From the NCBI GenBank assembly GCA_026647565.1, contig JAPKGU010000022.1:1-33055 (forward strand): DNA of 33,055 nucleotides. The letters are read 5' to 3'. This document shows, one piece after another, positions 22,872 through 30,337 of the stretch (within the stretch, counting starts at the first letter, position 1; each line of letters opens with the position of its first letter). The notes below the pieces were generated by a model. That model worked only from the letters and a program-made list of their open reading frames with translations. It did not search any database and was not told where the DNA came from. The stretch is from Phycisphaerales bacterium. Its GTDB lineage: Bacteria; Planctomycetota; Phycisphaerae; Phycisphaerales; UBA1924. A program made the translations under genes and the position numbers.

Positions 22872-23441
22872 CTAATCCACCACAGGTACGGATGAAATGT
22901 GGATGTTCTTAAAGTTCATCGATTTGATCTGCCGCATCAGGTCTTCGTCGACCGCCAATGCTGAATGACGGCTCACAAGCGCGGCTCGCCTGCCCGCGAA
23001 ATCTGAGCGTCGGATGACATACTTGGGAGAGTACTGGGCATAACGATCACCGCAGGTCGGACATACGAAGTATTGCGTCTTCTGCGGATCTGCACCGTCC
23101 ATAAACAGCCCCATCCCGGGCAGAGCATAGAGCGTGACGTGAGTGGGAATAACTGTCCCATCATCCGCCCGCACGCAGGATCCTTGCACATGTCCCGTCA
23201 GAAACGGAGCGACAAGATCATACAGGGCTCGCGAGAGAATCTTGACGAGCGCGCATGGGATAATTGTCTCGGTCGTGATTACCTCAAATGGAACGTTGAC
23301 GGGCCTCGGACAGAAGGCCGGAGCAACGCCGCCACATCCCGCGGGGCAGGACCTCGTTATGTCGGCAACCGCCGTGTCCCACCATGATTGTGGGTATGGG
23401 GCTGGCGCGTCTTTGTTTGGGCCAATGAAATAGATCCGCAT
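22872..23441 (-). CDS. Cys-rich protein, probable immunity partner of the RHS-tip toxin
   Basis: 189 aa. Starts 6 bp after the toxin stop codon in the same direction, the usual toxin-then-immunity order. A first Cys cluster is at CPAGC (32-36) and C44; a second is CPTCG (127-131), consistent with one zinc ribbon. The tail (MNFKNIHISSVPVVD) ends in the short strand typical of Myxococcus-type double-CXXCG proteins (Gmx_para_CXXCG, the SitI6 immunity family), which I believe is the closest relative; this is by recollection of family features, not a search. No signal peptide or membrane segment is visible, so it would stay in the cytoplasm and neutralise the nuclease there. GC content and codon use are clearly lower than in the surrounding genes, suggesting transfer. 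Confidence 0.65.
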   Translation of the reverse strand: MRIYFIGPNKDAPAPYPQSWWDTAVADITRSCPAGCGGVAPAFCPRPVNVPFEVITTETIIPCALVKILSRALYDLVAPFLTGHVQGSCVRADDGTVIPTHVTLYALPGMGLFMDGADPQKTQYFVCPTCGDRYAQYSPKYVIRRSDFAGRRAALVSRHSALAVDEDLMRQIKSMNFKNIHISSVPVVD

Positions 23442-23447
23442 ACGCCG

Positions 23448-24443
23448 TTAACGCCTCCGCACCCGTTTTATACCAGGCGCAACGGAATCCATACTAAGAA
23501 GTGCATTCACCTTCTTCGGGAGATCGGCGTATCGTCCTTTCGGGTCGACACCCGGAGGGGCTTCCGCGACGAATCGGTCATACGATACTCGAATCGCCAC
23601 ACGAATCCTGATGACTTCATCTAATGGAACCTTGTTCTGCGCGAATCGCTCGCGCCATGTCCCTCGCCCGCCCCTCGTGTTCGGGGGGTCCAAGTTGAGC
23701 CCCTTGAATTCCTCCCGCAGAATCCGGTGGTACCGTTTGTGCTCAGAGCTACTGAGTGGGATTGGGTGTTTTCCGTCGGGATCAGTAACTCCGGTCAGGA
23801 AGTGGGGCAGAATGTGATGACTCTGCTCGCCGACGACACGGCCAATCATCGCAAGACTTGCACCCGACTCGAGCAGACGGAACCCAGACGAGCCGCCATC
23901 TATCGGGTCGGTCAGGCTCGTGATGAGCTCGTCCTGCACAGCGGCATAGCCGGTCATGCTGGGCTCGGTCATCTTCATGGCCTGACGACCATTCGAGATG
24001 ATCTCGTCGTTGTAGTCGATGTACGCGTCCATTCGTGCCGGCATATCGATGACCATCGAAAGCACGAACAGAAACAATCCCTGTGGGTCTGTCCCGTTGA
24101 ATGGCGAGCTCCTGACGAACGTGAAGAGGTTCGATCCGTCGAGCTGAATGCTCTCAAGTTCGCCGACAGTAAGCTGTGGCAGAGGCGCATGACCCCCATG
24201 CCAGATCTCTGCATGGAGCATGCCGCTCTCGTTGGGGTCTTTCTGGAGGAAGCGGCCGGTACGGGGCGAGTAGACGGCGAGAGCGTCGCCTGCGATGCCG
24301 AGAAGCACGCACATCAGAAGGAGCAGACGGCCCAGGTACGGCGCAAGCGCGGAGCCGGCGTGCGATCTGGGCATCTGACTTAGACGGGCCACGAACGCGC
24401 CTGCCGTGTTCCCGTGTCGTTCGATCATGCATTGATTCAGCAT
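23448..24443 (-). CDS. Short exported RHS-tip protein with SHH/HNH-type nuclease-like C-terminal domain (putative toxin)
   Basis: 331 aa. ATG 24443 is fixed by GAGGAGG 5 nt upstream. Residues 1-56 form a long Sec signal (RLLLLMCVLLGIAGDALA). Directly after it comes YSPRTGRFLQKDP (58-70), the end-of-core motif of RHS proteins (YDPxTGRFLxxDP), then NLFTFVRSSPFNGTDPQGLF (105-124), the matching N-Y-x-Y-x-x-N-P-x-x-x-x-D-P-x-G-L motif. The many RHS/YD repeats of a normal 1,500-residue RHS protein are absent. The C-terminal domain has EQSHHILPHFLTG (SHH at 208-210) followed by EHKRYHRILREEFKGLN, resembling the SHH/AHH group of HNH/endonuclease VII-like polymorphic toxins. It would be exported by Sec and act as a DNA- or RNA-cutting toxin; activity is inferred. 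The cassette has lower GC than its neighbours. Confidence 0.75.
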   Translation of the reverse strand: MLNQCMIERHGNTAGAFVARLSQMPRSHAGSALAPYLGRLLLLMCVLLGIAGDALAVYSPRTGRFLQKDPNESGMLHAEIWHGGHAPLPQLTVGELESIQLDGSNLFTFVRSSPFNGTDPQGLFLFVLSMVIDMPARMDAYIDYNDEIISNGRQAMKMTEPSMTGYAAVQDELITSLTDPIDGGSSGFRLLESGASLAMIGRVVGEQSHHILPHFLTGVTDPDGKHPIPLSSSEHKRYHRILREEFKGLNLDPPNTRGGRGTWRERFAQNKVPLDEVIRIRVAIRVSYDRFVAEAPPGVDPKGRYADLPKKVNALLSMDSVAPGIKRVRRR

Positions 24444-24563
24444 CAGATCCTCCTCGTCCGCGCCCACTCGTGCGGGGCTCAGCACACTCAGCATCCGCGA
24501 TATTGATTCACACTTGAGTCGTCGTTCTCTGATCCGCGTTCCCTCTGTGTTCTTGCGTCTCGT
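24444..24563 (-). other. Leader region upstream of the RHS-tip gene
   Basis: This 120-bp stretch lies between the stop codon of the GT9 fragment and the toxin start. It carries the GAGGAGG ribosome binding site at about 24449-24455 on the minus strand. No convincing separate promoter was found, so the toxin may be read from the duplicated GT9 promoter upstream. Confidence 0.4.
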
Positions 24564-24872
24564 CTACCGGCCCTCGCGGCGCATCCGGTCCGCCGGATGC
24601 TCGACGACTGGAAGCCCGACAGCGCTCCGGCGCGTCTGCTCGCGCAGACGCCGACCCAGTCGGCGGCCTTCGATCATCGCCTGCGTGTCGCGTGTCCTGG
24701 CGACGAACCAAGGCCATGCACTGGACTGGGGCATGAGCCGTGCCGCGAGATGGGCTTTGGAGCAGTCGGTGACGAATGAGACGCGGCCGTGGGCGGCGAC
24801 GAGGGAGCGGAGGATGGGCCAGAGGAGGATGGAGTCGCCGAGGGCGCCGCGGTGGAAGAGCCAAGCGTGCAT
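24564..24872 (-). pseudogene. Truncated duplicate of the GT9 gene (5' end only)
   Basis: The first ~45 codons (HAWLFHRGALGDSILLWPIL...FVTDCSKAHLAARL) are nearly identical to the intact GT9 gene at 22805, lacking one Pro codon. After that the frame runs into unrelated Arg-rich sequence (QSSAWPWFVARTRDTQ...RMRREGR) and stops, giving 102 codons. The nucleotide- and acceptor-binding motifs are missing, so it cannot be an active transferase. The break point is at about 24733. It shows that the segment between the two GT9 5' ends arrived by insertion or recombination. Confidence 0.85.
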
Positions 24873-24885
24873 GGGGGAGGGTAAG
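24733..24885 (-). repeat. Direct repeat copy B of the GT9 5' end
   Basis: Counterpart of 22663-22818, with a TACCCT box at 24878-24883 preserved 5 nt before its ATG. The two copies are 2,070 bp apart and enclose the toxin/immunity-like cassette. Confidence 0.9.
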
Positions 24886-25007
24886 GGATGGGAGCACAGC
24901 GCGGGGGCATCTCAGCAGCGTCCTGCATTGGGCCGAGGCAAGACCGTAAGGCTTCGGACGAACTCGATTGGGCCCACTTGCGTGGCCGGGCGAGCGGAGC
25001 ATCCCTC

Positions 25008-25436
25008 CTACCGACGTGTCGCTTTATCGGTGTTCAAGAATCGCACAACGCGCTGAAAGCGTGGATGCACTCTGCGTTGTTCGTTGCGATCGTCCAGCAA
25101 GAGCGGTGGCACGCCGGGCCTCGGTCGGCGACCACGCCGTATCCGCCTTTCGATTGCAGCACAGGCGTGTTCAAGCCCTTGCTCAAGCCCACTGGCATGA
25201 GGTTGAAGCTCGAGATCGAGCGTCGATTGCAAGTCCCTGAGCAGCTTTACAAACACCGCTTGATCAGTGTTCTTGGAATTCATTTCCATTGCTATGAGTC
25301 GCGCAAGCCGCTCGATGTTTCGGGCAGCAAAGAGAAGATCGCACAAATGGTGAAATGTGTTCGCCGCATCCATGTGGCTGCGGCCAGTGTTGCGCTTCCA
25401 GTTGTCAATAAACCTCGATCGCGATGTGCTGGCCAT
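25008..25436 (-). CDS. Protein of unknown function
   Basis: 142 aa from ATG 25436; ATG 25373 (MDAANTF...) is a possible shorter start. The first 100 residues read as amphipathic helices (FHHLCDLLFAARNIERLARLIAMEM, VFVKLLRDLQSTLDLELQPH, GLEQGLEHACAAIERR), the rest is Arg-rich. There is no signal peptide, membrane segment or recognisable motif. The complementary strand is also open, but the minus frame reads more like a protein and is co-directional with its neighbours. It has lower GC than the core genes and lies in the island of small minus-strand genes beside the toxin cassette; an immunity-like or remnant role is possible but unproven. Confidence 0.5.
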   Translation of the reverse strand: MASTSRSRFIDNWKRNTGRSHMDAANTFHHLCDLLFAARNIERLARLIAMEMNSKNTDQAVFVKLLRDLQSTLDLELQPHASGLEQGLEHACAAIERRIRRGRRPRPGVPPLLLDDRNEQRRVHPRFQRVVRFLNTDKATRR

Positions 25437-25470
25437 CGTTACGGCGCTCGCTCTCTTGTCTCGTGGATTG

Positions 25471-25628
25471 TCATTGCATCTGCCGGATCTGTTCCATGGC
25501 GCGTTTGGCTCGAGTCTCGATCTCTGCAGCGCGCCTCAAGAAATCCTCCGCAGTCCTGCGCCCCATCCGAGAGGTGTGATCTCGCACTTGAACCAACCAG
25601 TTGATGATCTCCCTAAAGTGATGGTCAT
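25471..25628 (-). pseudogene. Small helical protein gene, apparently frameshifted next to its start codon
   Basis: GGAGG followed 7 nt later by ATG (25628) is an excellent start, but that frame stops after 30 codons. One frame over, a protein-like stretch begins immediately (DHHFREIINWLVQVRDH, then SRMGRRTAEDFLRRAAEIE, ending EQIRQMQ, stop at 25471) with no ATG at its beginning. One extra G right after the ATG would join them into a 52-aa helical protein. It is either a sequencing or assembly indel, a real mutation, or a shorter gene starting at GTG 25587. No function recognised. Confidence 0.4.
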
Positions 25629-25697
25629 CGTTCTACCTCCGCCGAGGGCTGGCTTGGCCGACAAAGCCGCGCTCTTACTCCACAAGGGGCAGGCGTT

Positions 25698-26108
25698 CTA
25701 TCCCTCATTGATTCTCGTGAGCAGAACGAACGCGAGATCACGCGTCTCGCGCCATGCGGGGTGTGTCTCGAATGCGCCTCGCTGGATCCATGTCTTATCG
25801 GATTCTCCCGCTTCGCGGACAGCACCGAAGAGCGCTCGGAGCTCGGCGAGATGGGGAGAAAGGCGGGTCGCGCAGGACTCGAGGAATGGCAGGCAGTCCA
25901 GCGCGTCGATTGCCTGTGCGAACAGTTCTTCTTCCGGTCGCACAAATGGCGGAAGATCGGCTCGGTACTTGCGCGGGTCCATGGCGATCGACCTAAGCGA
26001 GCTCATCACAAGTGCGGTCGCCCTGGCCACGTCTGCATCCGAGTAATTCTCTGATCGATCTACCATCCTTGCACCCGTATCTTGCTCTGGCCGTTCGAGA
26101 TTGTCCAA
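25698..26108 (-). CDS. Protein of unknown function
   Basis: 136 aa from an ATG at 26108. Mostly helical and acidic, with no membrane segment or signal peptide. Readable blocks include NYSDADVARATALVMSSLRS, FLESCATRLSPHLAELRAL and HPAWRETRDLAFVLLTRIN. An in-frame ATG (MVDRSENYSD) 14 residues in is an alternative start. It follows the TM protein at 26127-26408 with an 18-bp gap and precedes the frameshifted small gene, so these genes form one probable operon. I recognise no family. Confidence 0.6.
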   Translation of the reverse strand: MDNLERPEQDTGARMVDRSENYSDADVARATALVMSSLRSIAMDPRKYRADLPPFVRPEEELFAQAIDALDCLPFLESCATRLSPHLAELRALFGAVREAGESDKTWIQRGAFETHPAWRETRDLAFVLLTRINEG

Positions 26109-26126
26109 CAGGACCTGCCAGCGAAT

Positions 26127-26408
26127 TCAGGATGATGCCTGCTCTCCGGCCGGGGTCAGCGCGAGGAGTTCGGTGAGACTCGACGGCGCGAGCGACGAAG
26201 CGTGGAGGGACGGAATGGCGAGATGCGGGTCGGCTGAATCTGGGCGACCGCTCTGGGTCCGCGGGCTCACGACGATTCGCTCCGAGGAATCGGTCTTTCG
26301 ATAGACCACCAGCACCACTGCGAGGCAACAGAGCATGGTGGCGGCCATGGCCGCGATCGTTCGAGCGCGAGACCTGCTTCCAGCGTTCTTGCGTGGTTCA
26401 GCAGCCAC
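26127..26408 (-). CDS. Small single-pass membrane protein of unknown function
   Basis: 93 aa. A basic N-terminus (AAEPRKNAGSRSRAR) is followed by one hydrophobic segment at about 18-35 (IAAMAATMLCCLAVVLVV) and an outside-facing, Ser/Pro-rich tail ending LLALTPAGEQASS. The topology would be N-in, C-out. It could be an uncleaved anchor. It heads the set of minus-strand genes leading to the toxin cassette. No family recognised; the basic-TM-disordered layout resembles many small accessory membrane proteins. Confidence 0.5.
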   Translation of the reverse strand: MAAEPRKNAGSRSRARTIAAMAATMLCCLAVVLVVYRKTDSSERIVVSPRTQSGRPDSADPHLAIPSLHASSLAPSSLTELLALTPAGEQASS

Positions 26409-26461
26409 GGACGCAGTATCTCGATGGCAGGCTCGGAACGCAAGTTGCCGCCAAATGAATA

Positions 26462-26485
26462 GGGCACGGCCTTTCGGTCGTGCCC
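26462..26485 (-). terminator. Terminator after the 26541-26855 gene
   Basis: On the minus strand GGGCACGACC-GAAA-GGCCGTGCCC forms a 10-bp stem with one U-G pair and a stable GAAA tetraloop, followed by TATTCATTT. It lies 56 bp after the stop codon of the gene at 26541. Confidence 0.7.
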
Positions 26486-26540
26486 ACGGGTGGCATCGCG
26501 TGATCTCGTGTGTCGCTGGCGGAGGCGAGATCGGGAAGGA

Positions 26541-26855
26541 TCAGGCCGCGGTGGGGCGGTCGTCTTCGGGGTAGAGGGGGAAGGGTCCGATCATGTCGGA
26601 GAGTTCGTCGAGCTGGGCCTTCATGCGATCGATGGTGCCGAGCAGTTCGTTCTCAAGGTCGGAGGCGGACTGGTGGTCCGAGGGCTGCGTGTTGCTGGGC
26701 GCGGCATGGGCGGAGGTGTGTCCGAGGCGAGCGCCAAGGCGGCCACCAAGGGCGGGTCCCATCATGGAGCCCGCGCGGGAGGCCCCGGGGTTTGTGGGGA
26801 AGGGGATGATGTCCCGGAGGGAGGGGTCGTCCTTGATGAGACGCAGCTTGGGCAT
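26541..26855 (-). CDS. Small protein of unknown function
   Basis: 104 aa; ATG 26855 has AGGAG 8 nt upstream. The N-terminus (PKLRLIKDDPSLRDIIPFP) is followed by a Gly/Ala-rich linker (GPALGGRLGARLGH) and a C-terminal helix pair rich in acidic and hydrophobic residues (SASDLENELLGTIDRMKAQLDELSDMIGPFPLYPEDD) that could form a coiled coil. No signal peptide or catalytic motif. Codon use matches the core genome, unlike the genes just downstream, so the accessory island probably ends between here and 26408. Confidence 0.6.
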   Translation of the reverse strand: MPKLRLIKDDPSLRDIIPFPTNPGASRAGSMMGPALGGRLGARLGHTSAHAAPSNTQPSDHQSASDLENELLGTIDRMKAQLDELSDMIGPFPLYPEDDRPTAA

Positions 26856-27175
26856 GTGGCCGACTCCTGTCGTTGCAGCAACCGCAAGGATCGGTTACGG
26901 CACGGCACCGCTTGCTGCCGGAGCCGCGAGTCGGGGCGTCCTTGCCCTCGAGTGAGCCGCGGAACCGGCACACCTTGTGCGGCTTCAAGCCCGCAACGAG
27001 GTGCGAGGGGAGTTATCGGCGAAGCGCGTGCGAGGGAAGCAGGAACATCACGGGTCTGCAACATGCCGCGGCGGGGGGGGCGTCGGGGCGAGAACTCGCG
27101 CAGAAGCCGCGCTCTTTGGGGTGGGTGCGCGGGGAGTTCGGGGGCGGGGAGGGGGTTGCGGGGAGGTCTGGAGCG
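26856..27175. other. Gap without recognisable genes
   Basis: The 320 bp between the small gene at 26855 and the plsY stop codon contain G-rich plus-strand sequence. I found no convincing coding frame, RNA gene or terminator, only short imperfect stem-loops near 26885-26935. Confidence 0.4.
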
Positions 27176-27850
<675 letters not shown>

Positions 27851-27857
27851 CGGCAGG

Positions 27858-27863
27858 ATGGTA
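27858..27863 (-). promoter_or_regulatory. -10 box for leaderless plsY
   Basis: TACCAT on the minus strand, 7 nt before the ATG at 27850. Confidence 0.5.
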
Positions 27864-27918
27864 CGTGAGCGGGGTGCTGGAGCGCGGGGACGGGATCGCG
27901 CTCACGAGTGTGATTGTC

Positions 27919-28599
27919 TTAGAAGGGGCGCTTGGTCGGGTTGATGGTGATGTTGTCGCGTCCGAGGATGAGAGTGTCGGCGAGTTCGACGGCCTCTTTG
28001 AAGGACTCCTGGGCCTGGTCGATGTTCTCGGCCCAGGGGAGGATCTTGCCCTGCTCGAGGTGCTCGATGGTGGGGATGGCGTCGGCGCAGAGGATTGTGG
28101 TGTGGTTCTGGTGTGCGATGAGCAGCCCGCACAGCCCGGGTGAGACGCCGGGCATGGGGTAGAGGTCTACGCCGGGGGCGAGTCGGTCGGGCGCGGGGGT
28201 GCAGCGCTTGAGCATGGCGACTTCGAGCCGGAGGTCCTCGATGCGTTCGGGATCCTCGCGTCCGTGCATCTCGGTGAGGGCCTTGGCGAGCGGGACGCCG
28301 ACGGTCTCGCGTTCGACCTCGCCGATCCACCAGGTGGCCTTGGTGAAGGCGGCGAGCGCGCGGCGGCACTCGGGGTGGAAGGTGGTGAGGAAGACGTGGG
28401 TGATGTCGGCGGGTGTCAGGCCGGTGCGCTCGCCGAGGCGGGCGGTGAGCGCCTGCTCGGGCAGGCCGGGATCGACGAGAATGGTGTGCTTGCCGGTGCG
28501 GATGAGCGTGGTTGTCGCGTGGCCGCTGCGAACCGGCTCGCGCTCGTTCCAGAGCGGGTGAGCGCTGAGGGTGCCGATGCTGATGACGCGGACGTCCAT
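27919..28599 (-). CDS. Metallo-beta-lactamase-fold protein with altered metal motif
   Basis: 226 aa from ATG 28599, which has GGAG 9 nt upstream; a longer frame to 28644 is less likely. The fold is recognisable from GHATTTLIRTGKHTILVDPGLP, LTPADITHVFLTTFHPECRRALAAF, PMPGVSPGLCGLLI (position of the usual GHTPG) and TILCADAIPTIEHLEQGK. The key HxHxDH motif reads FHPECRR (75-80), so most zinc ligands are gone. Either the protein is not a hydrolase of the classical kind or it binds metal differently. It sits 29 bp downstream of the exported protein gene at 28673, in the same direction. Confidence 0.7.
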   Translation of the reverse strand: MDVRVISIGTLSAHPLWNEREPVRSGHATTTLIRTGKHTILVDPGLPEQALTARLGERTGLTPADITHVFLTTFHPECRRALAAFTKATWWIGEVERETVGVPLAKALTEMHGREDPERIEDLRLEVAMLKRCTPAPDRLAPGVDLYPMPGVSPGLCGLLIAHQNHTTILCADAIPTIEHLEQGKILPWAENIDQAQESFKEAVELADTLILGRDNITINPTKRPF

Positions 28600-28672
28600 G
28601 AAGTGAAGCTCCAGGTTGGCGGATGGGGAGGGGCCGGCGTGCACGTCGAAGGAGGGATCGGCGGAGCGATGA

Positions 28673-29866
28673 TCAGCGCGGGATCTCGACGAGCATCGAG
28701 GGTACGAGCTCCTTCCGCCAGCCCTGGGCGTTGACCACGGTGCGGACCTGGCCGAGGCCGTTGAGGAGGTAGTTGGGGTATTTCTCTTTGAGTGCCGCGA
28801 TCGCGGGGTTCTCGGTGCGGTCCTTGCCGAGAGGGTCGTAGTCTCTGGTGGTGAAGACGCCGAGCGTCACCTGCGAGCCGTTCGGCCCGTGATAGAAGTA
28901 TGCCTCGTCGCCTTCGCGCCGGAGTTTCGTGGCGGCTTCCTCGGCGAGCTTGCGGTACTCGGCGAGCTCGTCCGCGCTCGGCTTGGCCATGTCGGCCCTG
29001 GTGTAGAAGCCGATCGCGAGGGTGTAGAGGGTTTCTTTGGGGTCGCGCGAGGCGCGGACGGCACGGAGGTCGAGCGATGAGGTGATGGCGCGCTCGTCGT
29101 CGTCCGGCGGGACGAGGGACGCGCCGGCGAACGGTCGATCGTTTCCGACACGCACGTCCCGCACGCGCGCCAGGTCCGCCAGGGCACGCGGATCGGTCGG
29201 ACCCTCGTAGCGGCCGTAGCAGACGAGGAAGGTCTGGCTGTCTGCGTCGCGCGCCTGAGCGTCGGTCGCGGGAGAGCTTGGCGAGCGATCGGGTCGGTTG
29301 GTTCCCTTTGCCTGGGTCGGCGGCTTCACCGGGCCGGGGTTGTGTTCGATGACGTAGGCCTCGCCGAGCTGTGCGACGTTCTGCACTTTCCAGAGCGCCT
29401 GCTGGGCGAGCGATTCGGCATCTGGTCCTGTGACCGTGGCGAGCACGATTCGCCAGTGCGGCTCGGCACGGGGCCCGGAGGCGGGGGCGCCGCTGCTTGC
29501 GGTGGTGTCGGGGCGGGCGGCCTCGGGGAAGAGCTCCCTGCCCTCATCCGCCAGCGTCTTCGTGCCGTCCTTCGCGGCGGGCTGGGATGTGGTCTGCTTG
29601 GGCTTGCGCGGGCGGGGCTCGGGCTGGGCGAGGGCGTCGGGCGCGGGGAGCGGGACCGCGATCAGGAGGAGAAGGAGGTTGATGCGGGGCAGGAAGAGCC
29701 GCGGGAGGCATATCCGAACACAATCAGACCATGCAGATCGTGCGCGTTGGATCGAGCTGGTGTGGAATCTGGAGAAAACCTGTCTGGTCCGGGGTGATGT
29801 TATCACTTGCAAACCTCTATGTGACAGGTGGTTAGGTGTCTTGAGCGAAAGGAACGAGAATCTCAA
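28673..29866 (-). CDS. Exported protein of unknown function
   Basis: Up to 397 codons. A hydrophobic signal-like segment (INLLLLLIAVPLPAPDALAQ) lies about 60 residues in from the TTG at 29866, and no ATG precedes it closely in frame, so the true start is uncertain; it may be a rare codon between 29690 and 29800. The mature part has a Pro/Lys-rich linker, then an alpha/beta region (HWRIVLATVTGPDAESLAQQAL, FLVCYGRYEGPTDPRALADLARV) and a C-terminal segment (GSQVTLGVFTTRDYDP, LKEKYPNYLLNGLGQVRTV). The repeated pattern of strand, Asp/Glu-rich helix and strand resembles SPOR-type modules that bind denuded peptidoglycan, but I cannot confirm this. Confidence 0.6.
   Translation of the reverse strand: MRFSFLSLKTPNHLSHRGLQVITSPRTRQVFSRFHTSSIQRARSAWSDCVRICLPRLFLPRINLLLLLIAVPLPAPDALAQPEPRPRKPKQTTSQPAAKDGTKTLADEGRELFPEAARPDTTASSGAPASGPRAEPHWRIVLATVTGPDAESLAQQALWKVQNVAQLGEAYVIEHNPGPVKPPTQAKGTNRPDRSPSSPATDAQARDADSQTFLVCYGRYEGPTDPRALADLARVRDVRVGNDRPFAGASLVPPDDDERAITSSLDLRAVRASRDPKETLYTLAIGFYTRADMAKPSADELAEYRKLAEEAATKLRREGDEAYFYHGPNGSQVTLGVFTTRDYDPLGKDRTENPAIAALKEKYPNYLLNGLGQVRTVVNAQGWRKELVPSMLVEIPR
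29794..29806. promoter_or_regulatory. Short palindrome upstream of the exported protein gene
   Basis: GTGAT-GTT-ATCAC is a perfect 5-bp inverted repeat in an AT-richer stretch where the promoter of the minus-strand gene may lie. It could be an operator; chance is not excluded. Confidence 0.25.
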
Positions 29867-30028
29867 GGGTTTGTGAGTATGGCGTCGATCTGAATGGGGT
29901 CGGGAGTAGCGAGCGTCAACGCTACGACCGGCGGGAAAGGCCGCGTGGTGGCGGCAAGCTCGAGTATCGGACGCACATCCTTTCGGAGGATGGTGCGCGC
30001 CGGTTCGGCGGGCAGGAGTGTATGGACC

Positions 30029-30337
30029 ATGATGAACGTGTCTTCGATCGGAGCGAACTCGGTGGGGGCTTCGGGCGCCGGCGCTGTCGGGCGTGCGGAG
30101 TCCCGGGCCACGCCTCCGTCGCAGGAGCAGCCGGCCGAGCGTTCCCGGCGCGGCGAGGATCGGGTCGAGTTGTCCGACGCCTCGCGTCTGCTCGCCCGTC
30201 TGCAGGGCATGCCCGAGATCCGCCAGGAGCTGGTCGATCGAGTTCGCGGGGAGATCGAGGCGGGGACGTATGAGACCCCGGAGCGGATCGACCAGGCGAT
30301 CGAGGCGATGATGGATGAGCTTGAACAGGGGCTTTGA
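30029..30337 (+). CDS. flgM: FlgM-like anti-sigma-28 factor
   Basis: 102 aa, the normal size for FlgM, from ATG 30029 with AGGAG at 30014-30018; a longer frame upstream does not look coding. FlgM binds and holds sigma-28 (FliA) until the flagellar hook is finished, then is exported. The conserved C-terminal part is clear: DRVELSDASRLLARLQ, MPEIRQELVDRVRGEIEAG, TYETPERIDQAIEAMMDEL, matching the two helices that grip sigma-28. The N-terminal half is Ser/Ala-rich and likely unfolded, as expected. No other flagellar gene is in the window. Confidence 0.85.
   Translation: MMNVSSIGANSVGASGAGAVGRAESRATPPSQEQPAERSRRGEDRVELSDASRLLARLQGMPEIRQELVDRVRGEIEAGTYETPERIDQAIEAMMDELEQGL

Noticed and set aside
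23727-24383. 218-codon plus-strand frame opposite the RHS-tip gene
   Set aside because: Antisense of a gene with clear RHS motifs, signal peptide and ribosome binding site.
24888-25604. 238-codon plus-strand frame opposite the small minus-strand genes
   Set aside because: It uses exactly complementary codons of the 25008-25436 gene and crosses other minus-strand genes; the minus frames read more like proteins and share direction and spacing. Not fully excluded.
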